This document shows positions 32,655 to 39,535 of a stretch of DNA of 63,684 bases, one piece after another. How positions within the stretch are numbered: position 1 is the first letter of the stretch; the number at the start of each line of letters is the position of its first letter. Both the position numbers and the translations under genes were made by a program. Where the stretch lies: assembly GCA_017517135.1 (NCBI GenBank), contig JAFXAK010000018.1:1-63684 (forward strand). The letters run 5' to 3'. This stretch comes from Clostridia bacterium (GTDB taxonomy: Bacteria; Bacillota; Clostridia; Oscillospirales; Acutalibacteraceae). Under the pieces are notes generated by a model. The model made no database searches. It saw only the letters and a program-made list of their open reading frames with translations, and had not been told where the DNA came from.

Positions 32655-35285
32655 ATGAAATGGACAGGACTTAACGAAATCAGAGAAAAATACCTTTCTT
32701 TCTTTGAAAGCAAGGAGCATCTGCGTCTGGGCAGCTTTTCACTTGTACCTCAGGGCGACAAGAGTATTCTGCTTATCAACGCAGGTATGACACCTATGAA
32801 AAAATACTTCACGGGCGAGGCAACTCCCCCCTCAAAGAGAGTTACAACATGTCAGAAATGTATCCGTACTCCCGACATTGAAAATGTTGGTAAAACTGCC
32901 CGTCACGGCACCTATTTTGAAATGCTCGGCAACTTCTCCTTCGGTGATTATTTCAAAAGAGAAGCCACAGCCTGGGCTTGGGAATTTTTCACAAAGGTTA
33001 TGGAAATCCCCGCAGAGCTTCTTTATGTCAGCGTTTATCTTGAAGACGATGAGGCATATGACATCTGGACTAAAGAGGTAGGCGTTGATCCCTCTCATAT
33101 GGTTCGTTTCGGCAAGGAAGATAACTTCTGGGAGCACGGTGCAGGTCCCTGCGGTCCCTGTTCTGAAATTTATTTTGACAGAGGCCCCTCAAAGGGCTGC
33201 GGCAAGCCCGATTGTAAGGTAGGCTGTGAATGTGACCGCTTTATTGAGGTATGGAACCTTGTTTTCACCCAGTTTGAAAACGACGGCAACGGCAACTACA
33301 CAAGACTTAAAAATCCCAACATCGACACAGGTATGGGACTTGAAAGACTTGCATGCGTTATGCAGGATGTTGACAATCTCTTCGAGGTTGACACCGTCCG
33401 CAATATAATGAAGCATATCATTGAAATTTCAGGTATTGAATATCACAAGGATGCTAAGAAGGACATTTCTCTTCGTGTTATCACAGACCACATCCGCAGC
33501 ACAACCTTTATGGTTGGTGACGGTGTTCTTCCCTCCAACAGCGGCAGAGGCTATGTACTCAGAAGACTTCTCAGAAGAGCTGCCCGTCACGGCAGACTTA
33601 TAGGCATAGACCACCCCTTCCTTGCAGAGGTCTGCGAAACTGTTATCAAGGAAAATGCAAATGCATATCCCGAGCTTACCGAAAAGCAGGAATACATCAA
33701 AAAGATCATTGCAATGGAAGAGCAGAGCTTCTATAAGACCATTGACAGCGGCTTAGGTCTTCTCAACGAAATGATGGCTTCAAGCGAAAACGGTGTTCTT
33801 TCGGGAGAGGATGCATTCAAGCTTCAGGATACCTTCGGCTTCCCGATTGACCTTACAAAGGAAATCGTAAGCGAAAACAATATGACGGTTGACGAAGAGA
33901 AATTCAGACTTCTTGTTGAAGAAGCAAGAATGAAGGCAAAGAGCGTCAAGAGAGACGGTGCCGAAACAGACTGGAGAAATTCAGATGTTTCTTTCAATGA
34001 CCTCAAAAAAACAGTATTTGAAGGCTATACAAAGAGAACAACCGAATCAAAGGTTTTAGCTATAGTCTGTGACGGAGAAAGAAAAGACGAAGCTTCTGCG
34101 GGCGACGAAGCAACACTCGTGCTTGACACAACAGTTCTCTATGCAGAGGGCGGCGGTCAGGTAGGTGACACAGGCGTTATCTCGGCAGACGGCTTTGAAT
34201 TTACGGTATCAAACACAACAAAGAACAACAACGGTATTTTCCTTCATAAGGGTGTTGTTTCAAAGGGCAGCGTAGCTGTCGGAGATTGCTGTGTTTCTGC
34301 TGTTGATGCTTCAAGAAGAGAAGCAATAAAGAGAAACCACACAGCGGCTCACCTTTTACAGGCTGCTTTAAGAAAGGTGTTAGGCACTCATGTTGAGCAG
34401 GCAGGTCAGCTTGTAAATGACTCAATAGTAAGATTCGACTTCACTCATTTCTCAGCTCTCACAAAGGACGAGCTTACAGCTATTGAAAACGAAGTAAACA
34501 CAGTTATTTTCGCGTCTCTCCCCGTTTCATCAGAGGAAAAGACACTTGCCGAGGCAAAGGCTATGGGTGCTATGGCTCTCTTCGGTGAAAAATCCGGTGA
34601 GACAGTAAGAGTTGTTGATGCTGCCGGCTATTCACTTGAGCTTTGCGGAGGTACACACGCTGCCAACACAGGCAATCTCGGTATTTTCAAAATTACAGCC
34701 GAAAGCTCAGTTGCATCAGGCGTGAGAAGAATTGAAGCTGTTACAGGCTTTAATGTGCTTAAAAACATCAATGATACCTTAGCTCTCGTATATGAAACTG
34801 CAGCAGCCCTCAAATGCGGTAATATAAACGCACTCCCCGAAAAGGCTGCCGCATTAAGTGCAGAGCTTAAAAATAAGGACAAGGAAATTGAAAAGCTGAA
34901 GGCAGAAGCCGCAAAGGCAAAGGCAGGCGAGCTTTTCAAGGAGCTTGGCGTGGTTAAGGGCATCAAGGTTATAACTGCAGATATGGGCGAGGCTGATGCA
35001 AATGCACTCAGAACAATGCTCGACTCTGCAAAGAGAGACGATGCGGTTGTTATTGTTGCCGGTAAAAACAGCGAAAAGGGCACTTGCTCCTTTGCCTGTG
35101 CCTGCGGCAAGAATGCTATAGCAAACGGTGCTCACGCAGGAAATATCGTAAGAGAAACAGCAAAAATCGCAGGCGGTGCAGGCGGCGGCAAGCCCGACTC
35201 GGCAATGGCAGGCGGTAAGGATATAACAAAAATAAACGATGCTTTAGCAGCGGCTCTCTCAATCGTTACTGCTGTTATGGGTTAA
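32655..35285 (+). CDS. alaS: alanyl-tRNA synthetase
   Basis: 876 residues. Class II catalytic domain from residue 1 (FFESKEHLRLGSFSLVPQGD, PCGPCSEIYFD near 170), editing domain with HTAAHLLQAALRKVLG near 565 and CGGTHAANTG near 665 supplying the zinc-binding His/Cys residues that hydrolyse mischarged Ser- and Gly-tRNA-Ala, a coiled coil (about 725-760) and a C-terminal DHHA1-type C-Ala domain (GGGKPDSAMAGG). Start supported by AAAGGACAG. Expression is set by the T-box upstream. Confidence 0.98.
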   Translation: MKWTGLNEIREKYLSFFESKEHLRLGSFSLVPQGDKSILLINAGMTPMKKYFTGEATPPSKRVTTCQKCIRTPDIENVGKTARHGTYFEMLGNFSFGDYFKREATAWAWEFFTKVMEIPAELLYVSVYLEDDEAYDIWTKEVGVDPSHMVRFGKEDNFWEHGAGPCGPCSEIYFDRGPSKGCGKPDCKVGCECDRFIEVWNLVFTQFENDGNGNYTRLKNPNIDTGMGLERLACVMQDVDNLFEVDTVRNIMKHIIEISGIEYHKDAKKDISLRVITDHIRSTTFMVGDGVLPSNSGRGYVLRRLLRRAARHGRLIGIDHPFLAEVCETVIKENANAYPELTEKQEYIKKIIAMEEQSFYKTIDSGLGLLNEMMASSENGVLSGEDAFKLQDTFGFPIDLTKEIVSENNMTVDEEKFRLLVEEARMKAKSVKRDGAETDWRNSDVSFNDLKKTVFEGYTKRTTESKVLAIVCDGERKDEASAGDEATLVLDTTVLYAEGGGQVGDTGVISADGFEFTVSNTTKNNNGIFLHKGVVSKGSVAVGDCCVSAVDASRREAIKRNHTAAHLLQAALRKVLGTHVEQAGQLVNDSIVRFDFTHFSALTKDELTAIENEVNTVIFASLPVSSEEKTLAEAKAMGAMALFGEKSGETVRVVDAAGYSLELCGGTHAANTGNLGIFKITAESSVASGVRRIEAVTGFNVLKNINDTLALVYETAAALKCGNINALPEKAAALSAELKNKDKEIEKLKAEAAKAKAGELFKELGVVKGIKVITADMGEADANALRTMLDSAKRDDAVVIVAGKNSEKGTCSFACACGKNAIANGAHAGNIVRETAKIAGGAGGGKPDSAMAGGKDITKINDALAAALSIVTAVMG

Positions 35286-35308
35286 TCAAGTTACGGAGGA
35301 AAAAATCA

Positions 35309-35647
35309 ATGGATTGTATTTTCTGTGCAATAGCAAACGGAGAAATTCCTACAAACAAGGTATATGAGGACGATAAGATTTTAGCCTTTTATGACCTTGA
35401 GCCTCAGGCTCCCGTTCATATACTCATTATCCCTAAAGAACACATCAAGTGGGCATATGATGTAAACGAAGAAAACTCTCAGGTTATAGCTCACATCTTT
35501 GCAAAAATTCCCGAAATTGCAAAAAAGCTCGGCATTGAAGACGGCTTCAGAATAGTAAACAACTGCGGTGCTTTAGCAGGACAGAGCGTTCAGCATCTCC
35601 ATTTCCACCTTATGGCAGGAAGAGCATTCACCTGGCCCGCAGGCTAA
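35309..35647 (+). CDS. HIT-family nucleotide hydrolase/transferase
   Basis: 112 residues beginning CIFCAIANGEIPTNKVYEDD, with the histidine triad HLHFHLM near residues 97-103. HinT-type enzymes split nucleoside phosphoramidates, including aminoacyl-AMP. A role in clearing alanyl-AMP is an attractive inference because the gene lies 24 bp after alaS with a GGAGG site, but HIT genes have many neighbours. A long stem after the stop codon separates it from the next small gene. Confidence 0.93.
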   Translation: MDCIFCAIANGEIPTNKVYEDDKILAFYDLEPQAPVHILIIPKEHIKWAYDVNEENSQVIAHIFAKIPEIAKKLGIEDGFRIVNNCGALAGQSVQHLHFHLMAGRAFTWPAG

Positions 35648-35662
35648 AAACTTAATCACACA

Positions 35663-35715
35663 TTTAACCCCCTTTCATATTATGTTAGTGTAAGACACAA
35701 AGAAAGGGGGTTAAA
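35663..35715 (+). promoter_or_regulatory. 14-bp hairpin masking the ribosome binding site of the Cys-rich peptide gene
   Basis: A perfect 14-bp stem pairs 35663-35676 with 35702-35715 around a 25-nt loop. The 3' arm contains AAAGGGGG, the only ribosome binding site for the ATG at 35719. After the stem come AAAATG, not a T run, so it is a poor terminator on the + strand. A smaller GTGT/ACAC stem can form in the loop. It may control translation of the peptide. Confidence 0.65.
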
Positions 35716-35718
35716 AAA

Positions 35719-35856
35719 ATGTTATTTGGTAACTGTAACGGTGGTTGTAACTGGATCTATATCATAATCCTCATCCTTCTCCTTTCAAATGATTGCGGAT
35801 GTCAGTCCAACAATACATCCTGCGGCGGCTGTGGCTGTGGTTGCGGCTGTAACTGA
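35719..35856 (+). CDS. 45-residue Cys/Gly-rich hydrophobic peptide
   Basis: A short gene whose product starts MLFGNCNGGCNWIY, continues with a hydrophobic stretch (IIILILLLS) and ends with a CGGCGCGCGCN tail. Nine of 45 residues are Cys. The ATG is eight bases after AAGGGGG. The gene has its own strong terminator (35870-35909), which argues that it is real. One short membrane helix with a metal- or disulfide-capable C-terminal tail is the visible design. I know no assigned function. Membrane-associated metal binding, a toxin-like peptide or a spore-associated small protein are guesses only. Confidence 0.7.
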   Translation: MLFGNCNGGCNWIYIIILILLLSNDCGCQSNNTSCGGCGCGCGCN

Positions 35857-35869
35857 TTAAATTAAAGAG

Positions 35870-35909
35870 AGAGCATTTGTCGGCTATGCTGACAGATGCT
35901 CTTTTTTTT
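35870..35909 (+). terminator. Rho-independent terminator of the Cys-rich peptide gene
   Basis: A 12-bp stem AGAGCATTTGTC / GACAGATGCTCT (one wobble), loop of 9, then a run of T. Confidence 0.92.
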
Positions 35910-35911
35910 CG

Positions 35912-35940
35912 TTGACAAAACAGACAGCATTCTGTAATAT
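35912..35940 (+). promoter_or_regulatory. strong promoter of the first GPH transporter gene
   Basis: TTGACA at 35912-35917 and TAATAT at 35935-35940 with a 17-bp spacer and a TG extension before the -10 box. It begins directly after the preceding T run. Confidence 0.75.
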
Positions 35941-35975
35941 ATAAATATACAAAAAAAATAAACGGAGAGAAGAAA

Positions 35976-37412
35976 ATGAACTATATTTCAAAAAAAGAAA
36001 AAGTAAATTTCTACACGGGACTTTTCGGGCAGAATCTTGTATATTCGCTCGTAGGCGGCTCGTTCTTCACCTACTTTATGACCGATATTGCATTCTTCCC
36101 CGCATTGGTGGTTTCCGCACTTCTCATTGTTATGAAGGTATGGGACGGCATAAACGATCCGATTGTAGGCTCGTTTATCGACCAGCATACATTTAAAAAC
36201 GGAGAGAAGCTTCGTCCGTTTTTAAGATACACTCCCCTGCCCGTAGGTATTTCAACAATTCTTCTGTTCTTTGTTTTCTCAACAAAGGAAGACCTCTTGT
36301 GGCTGAGAATATCATATTTTGTTATAATGTACATCTGTTGGGACTTAGCATACACCTTGCAGGATGTTGCATTGTGGGGTATCACGGCTTCCGTTTCTCC
36401 CAATTCAGACGAAAGAGATGTTTTTGTTAAGTGGGCAAGAATCATAGGCTCTTCCGTTTTCGGTATTTTCTCAATGGGTATTCCGATGATAATGGAAATG
36501 GTTGCAAATGCAGTCGGCAGCTCAATGGCTCTTATGACACTTGTGTGTGCCGTTATTTTCGGTCTGGGCGGTGCGATGATAAGCCAGAGAGCATCTGCGG
36601 CAAAGGAAAGAATACTTGCAGCACAGGATAAAAAGCAGTCCAATCTCTGGGAAAGCTTCAAGCTTCTTTTCCAGAACAGAATTCTTCTTCTCACAACCTT
36701 AGCAAACCTTTTCGGTGCACTCGCCTTCGGTAATAACCTTTTAACATACTTCTTCAAATATAAAATCCCCGAGGACTTTATCGGCGGCGGTCTTATCGGT
36801 GCCCTCGGTCTTACAACAATATGCTCTGCAATCACGGCAATTCCCTCTGTTTTCGGTATGCTGTTTGCAGACAAAATCAAGAAATTCTGCAAGGGCTATA
36901 TAAATGCTATGATGCTTATGCAGGCTTGTAATCTCATTTCAAGAGTTATTGCCTTCTTCATAGGCTTTGAGGGCAACAACATATGGCTTTCTATGATAAT
37001 TATCGGTATCGGTAACTTCCCTATGGGTGCTTCGTCCATTGCCCAGACCTCTGTTTTCTGTGACAGTATCGACTATATGGAATGGAAAACAGGCAAACGA
37101 ACAGAGGGCATCACATTTGCAATGCAGACCTCGTTTACCAAGATTTCAAGCGGTATAACAGCAGGTCTTGCAACACTCGCACTTCATCTTCTTGACTACA
37201 AGGCTATTGAAGACACAGCAGAAACCTTTATCGGCACACAGTCCGCTGCATTCGAAGCATGGATTTGGCCCTTGGTTATTCTCACCCCTGCAATAGCAAG
37301 TCTTCTCTATATAATTCCTCTTATGTTCATCCGCTACACTCCCGAAAAGAGAAAACAAGTTGAAACAGAGCTTAAGGAAAGACGCGCAGCACTTAATAAT
37401 ACAATTAAATAA
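35976..37412 (+). CDS. GPH-family (MFS-type) sugar:cation symporter
   Basis: 478 residues with about 12 membrane segments. Family features include an early KVWDGINDPIVGSFID near residue 51 and WKTGKRTEGITFAMQTSFTK near residue 369, typical of melibiose/glucuronide-type glycoside-pentoside-hexuronide transporters. It would import a glycoside or uronide with Na+ or H+. Its own promoter and a shared terminator make it monocistronic. The GH2 glycosidase 2 kb away is a candidate partner. The substrate is not readable. Confidence 0.88.
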   Translation: MNYISKKEKVNFYTGLFGQNLVYSLVGGSFFTYFMTDIAFFPALVVSALLIVMKVWDGINDPIVGSFIDQHTFKNGEKLRPFLRYTPLPVGISTILLFFVFSTKEDLLWLRISYFVIMYICWDLAYTLQDVALWGITASVSPNSDERDVFVKWARIIGSSVFGIFSMGIPMIMEMVANAVGSSMALMTLVCAVIFGLGGAMISQRASAAKERILAAQDKKQSNLWESFKLLFQNRILLLTTLANLFGALAFGNNLLTYFFKYKIPEDFIGGGLIGALGLTTICSAITAIPSVFGMLFADKIKKFCKGYINAMMLMQACNLISRVIAFFIGFEGNNIWLSMIIIGIGNFPMGASSIAQTSVFCDSIDYMEWKTGKRTEGITFAMQTSFTKISSGITAGLATLALHLLDYKAIEDTAETFIGTQSAAFEAWIWPLVILTPAIASLLYIIPLMFIRYTPEKRKQVETELKERRAALNNTIK

Positions 37413-37416
37413 ATTT

Positions 37417-37465
37417 AAAAGACTGCCTCAAAACATCAAAAACAGATGTTTTGAGGCAGTCTTTT
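37417..37465. terminator. 21-bp bidirectional terminator
   Basis: A perfect 21-bp stem (37417-37437 with 37445-37465), loop AAAAACA, with A-rich and T-rich ends. It serves the GPH transporter (+) and the M56 peptidase gene (-). Confidence 0.92.
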
Positions 37466-37467
37466 TT

Positions 37468-38943
37468 TCAGTTATAAAGATATGCTATATCATATGCGTC
37501 ACCAATCATTGTGTCATATCCCGTTTGTATATAAATCCATAAAGTTGCATAACTAATAGCCTCTACCCCTTGAAGATTCTGATTATTTTCCGCTAAAATT
37601 GCTTCCATATCCGCTGTGGTAAACTGACCTGCTCTATAATAAGGATATTCAACTTCTCCCATACCGATTAATGAATCAGTATCAATCAGGATAAAATATG
37701 TATCTCCCTTTGATGTTTGCTCGGTTATGTAACCGTTTTCATTAACCGTCACATCAAGTTCCTGCGGTATTTCACCATTTGCTCTTAATTCATAAGATAA
37801 GCGGTATGTATCAATACAATGAAATAATGCTGCATTACCTGTGGGGATATATTCAATGCCCGTAATATTCGCTTCTTTCACCGTAACACCCGATTTTGCC
37901 AGCTCTTCAATTCTGTCTGTTACACAGTCTGCGGCATATTCATACACTGCTACTTCATATCCGGCTTGGACATTCTCTCCGATAGTAACGGGAATTTCAA
38001 CCGTTTCTTTCTTTGCTTCAGAGAAAACAAATCCGACTGTAGCAACACAAACAAGTGCAACAACAATAACCGCGGCAACAGCTGTTTTCTTCTGTCTTGT
38101 CAATCTTTTTATACGCTGTTTTAACATAGCCTTTCCGTAAAGTGCGGCGGCAGGTGCAAAAAACAGTCCTTTGTGCTGTTCTTTTGCAGAAAGATCGATA
38201 ATTGTTCTGCCGTATTCATTTTTATTTTCCGAACTGAAAAGCTTTACTGTGCTTTCATCACAGGCAAATTCCGCATCTGCTTTTGAGAGAATTGCCGCCA
38301 ACCACACAAGCGGATTGTACCAATGCAATATAACACAAACACAGCGCAAAAGGGACCAGAGATTGTCGTGATGCTTGTAATGTGTATATTCGTGTGCAAG
38401 TATGTGCGCGCGCTTTTTTTCGTCCTCAAAATCGCCCCGTGCCATATATACATTAGGCTTTATAACACCGTAAAGACAAGGATTTGCCGTAAGAGAGCAA
38501 ACAAAAACTTTTAACGGATAGTTTTCTTTCTCCACCGCTTCGCGTGAGTGTCTGACTTTCAGATAAAAATGCAGATTACTTATTAACAAAACGCAAGCAA
38601 AAACAATTATCCCCATTATCCATACAGTAAAAAGAGGACCGTCTGATGCTATAGTATCATTTATATTGCCTGCCGCTTCGGGTACTGTCTCCCAAAAGCT
38701 TTCAAATCCCGTATTTATCAATGGCAGCTCGTTTGCAAAATAGTAATCGTACTGAAAACGGGAATGAAACAGATTTTGCAGGCTAAAGCTGCTGCTGAAT
38801 AAATTAAACGGAACAAGCAGTCTTATCAACACAATAAGCCATAGCGAATACTGAAATTTTGCGCTGACTTTGTTTTTGAATATAAAGCGAAGAAAAACAA
38901 AAATAATTATAAGAACAGAACAGGAAATTATCCAATCGAACAT
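37468..38943 (-). CDS. M56-family membrane metallopeptidase (BlaR1/MecR1-like sensor)
   Basis: 491 residues: N-terminal membrane helices, the zinc peptidase motif HEYTH near residue 188 with the downstream acidic ADAEFACDE segment, a further membrane helix near 290, and about 180 residues outside. BlaR1 proteins sense an extracellular signal and cleave the BlaI repressor. Here the outer part is short and lacks the SxxK and KTG motifs of the beta-lactam sensor domain, so the signal is something else. The blaI-like gene lies 2 bp upstream in the same operon. Confidence 0.87.
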   Translation of the reverse strand: MFDWIISCSVLIIIFVFLRFIFKNKVSAKFQYSLWLIVLIRLLVPFNLFSSSFSLQNLFHSRFQYDYYFANELPLINTGFESFWETVPEAAGNINDTIASDGPLFTVWIMGIIVFACVLLISNLHFYLKVRHSREAVEKENYPLKVFVCSLTANPCLYGVIKPNVYMARGDFEDEKKRAHILAHEYTHYKHHDNLWSLLRCVCVILHWYNPLVWLAAILSKADAEFACDESTVKLFSSENKNEYGRTIIDLSAKEQHKGLFFAPAAALYGKAMLKQRIKRLTRQKKTAVAAVIVVALVCVATVGFVFSEAKKETVEIPVTIGENVQAGYEVAVYEYAADCVTDRIEELAKSGVTVKEANITGIEYIPTGNAALFHCIDTYRLSYELRANGEIPQELDVTVNENGYITEQTSKGDTYFILIDTDSLIGMGEVEYPYYRAGQFTTADMEAILAENNQNLQGVEAISYATLWIYIQTGYDTMIGDAYDIAYLYN

Positions 38944-38945
38944 TT

Positions 38946-39332
38946 CTATTCATCTCCTTTTCTTGCATTATCTAAAATCTCATACAGCTCCTCTATTTCT
39001 TCCCGTGTTAAATCCTGTTTTTGTGCAATTGCACTCATCATAACGCTGATACTGCCGTTATACACTCTTGAAAGGAAATTCTGAGTTTCCTTAACAACAG
39101 CCTCCTGCCTTTCAACAAGAGGCGAATACATTTTCAAATCATTTTTCTCCTCGCACTCAATAAGACCTTTTTCAGTCATTCGTCTGAGCATAGTAAGTGT
39201 GGTAGAGCGGCTCCAGCCTACACTTTTTTTCATATATTCAACAGTTTCTCTGCCGTTCTTGGGAGAATTTTCCCACAAGCATTCAAGCAATAGCCACTCA
39301 TTGTTTGTAAGTCCGTCGTGAAATTTAGACAT
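38946..39332 (-). CDS. BlaI/MecI/CopY-family winged-helix repressor
   Basis: About 128 residues from the ATG at 39332, chosen because GAGGTGAT precedes it; an in-frame start at 39368 would cover the promoter region. The winged helix is clear: LTNNEWLLLECLW, then VGWSRSTTLTMLRRMTEKGL (recognition helix), then a C-terminal dimerisation helix. Repressors of this family bind TACA/TGTA-type dyads as dimers and are inactivated by the partner M56 peptidase, encoded just downstream. Two dyads lie at its own promoter, which suggests autoregulation. Confidence 0.92.
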   Translation of the reverse strand: MSKFHDGLTNNEWLLLECLWENSPKNGRETVEYMKKSVGWSRSTTLTMLRRMTEKGLIECEEKNDLKMYSPLVERQEAVVKETQNFLSRVYNGSISVMMSAIAQKQDLTREEIEELYEILDNARKGDE

Positions 39333-39349
39333 TAACATCACCTCTTGCT

Positions 39350-39364
39350 GTTTACTTTGTAAAC
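39350..39364. promoter_or_regulatory. operator dyad for the BlaI-like repressor (putative)
   Basis: A perfect palindrome GTTTAC-TTT-GTAAAC centred just downstream of the -10 box of the repressor gene. A second GTTTACA half-site lies at 39383-39389 in the spacer, giving a TGTAAAC...GTTTACA pair across the promoter. BlaI/MecI boxes have the same TAC-GTA dyad logic. Confidence 0.6.
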
Positions 39365-39366
39365 TC

Positions 39367-39396
39367 ATTATACACTACAGGTGTTTACATTGTCAA
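39367..39396 (-). promoter_or_regulatory. promoter of the BlaI-like/M56 operon
   Basis: On the minus strand TTGACA (39396-39391), 18 bp, TATAAT (39372-39367). Both hexamers are perfect consensus, as expected of a promoter held down by a repressor. Confidence 0.8.
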
Positions 39397-39466
39397 CTGT
39401 ATTTTTTCAACAAAAAAAACAGTATGATATTCTACAAACTGAACAAAACACTTTTTCAGATAACGG

Positions 39467-39495
39467 TTGAAAACGGCAAGCAAAAACTGTATAAT
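39467..39495 (+). promoter_or_regulatory. promoter of the GH2 gene
   Basis: TTGAAA at 39467-39472 and TATAAT at 39490-39495 with a 17-bp spacer, 41 bp before the ATG at 39536. Confidence 0.65.
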
Positions 39496-39535
39496 AAAAA
39501 TGATATGTAAAAATATAAATTTTACGGAGGCAAAT

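Noticed and set aside
36071-36892. 273-residue open frame on the minus strand
   Set aside because: It is a shadow of the GPH transporter; no ribosome binding site or family pattern.
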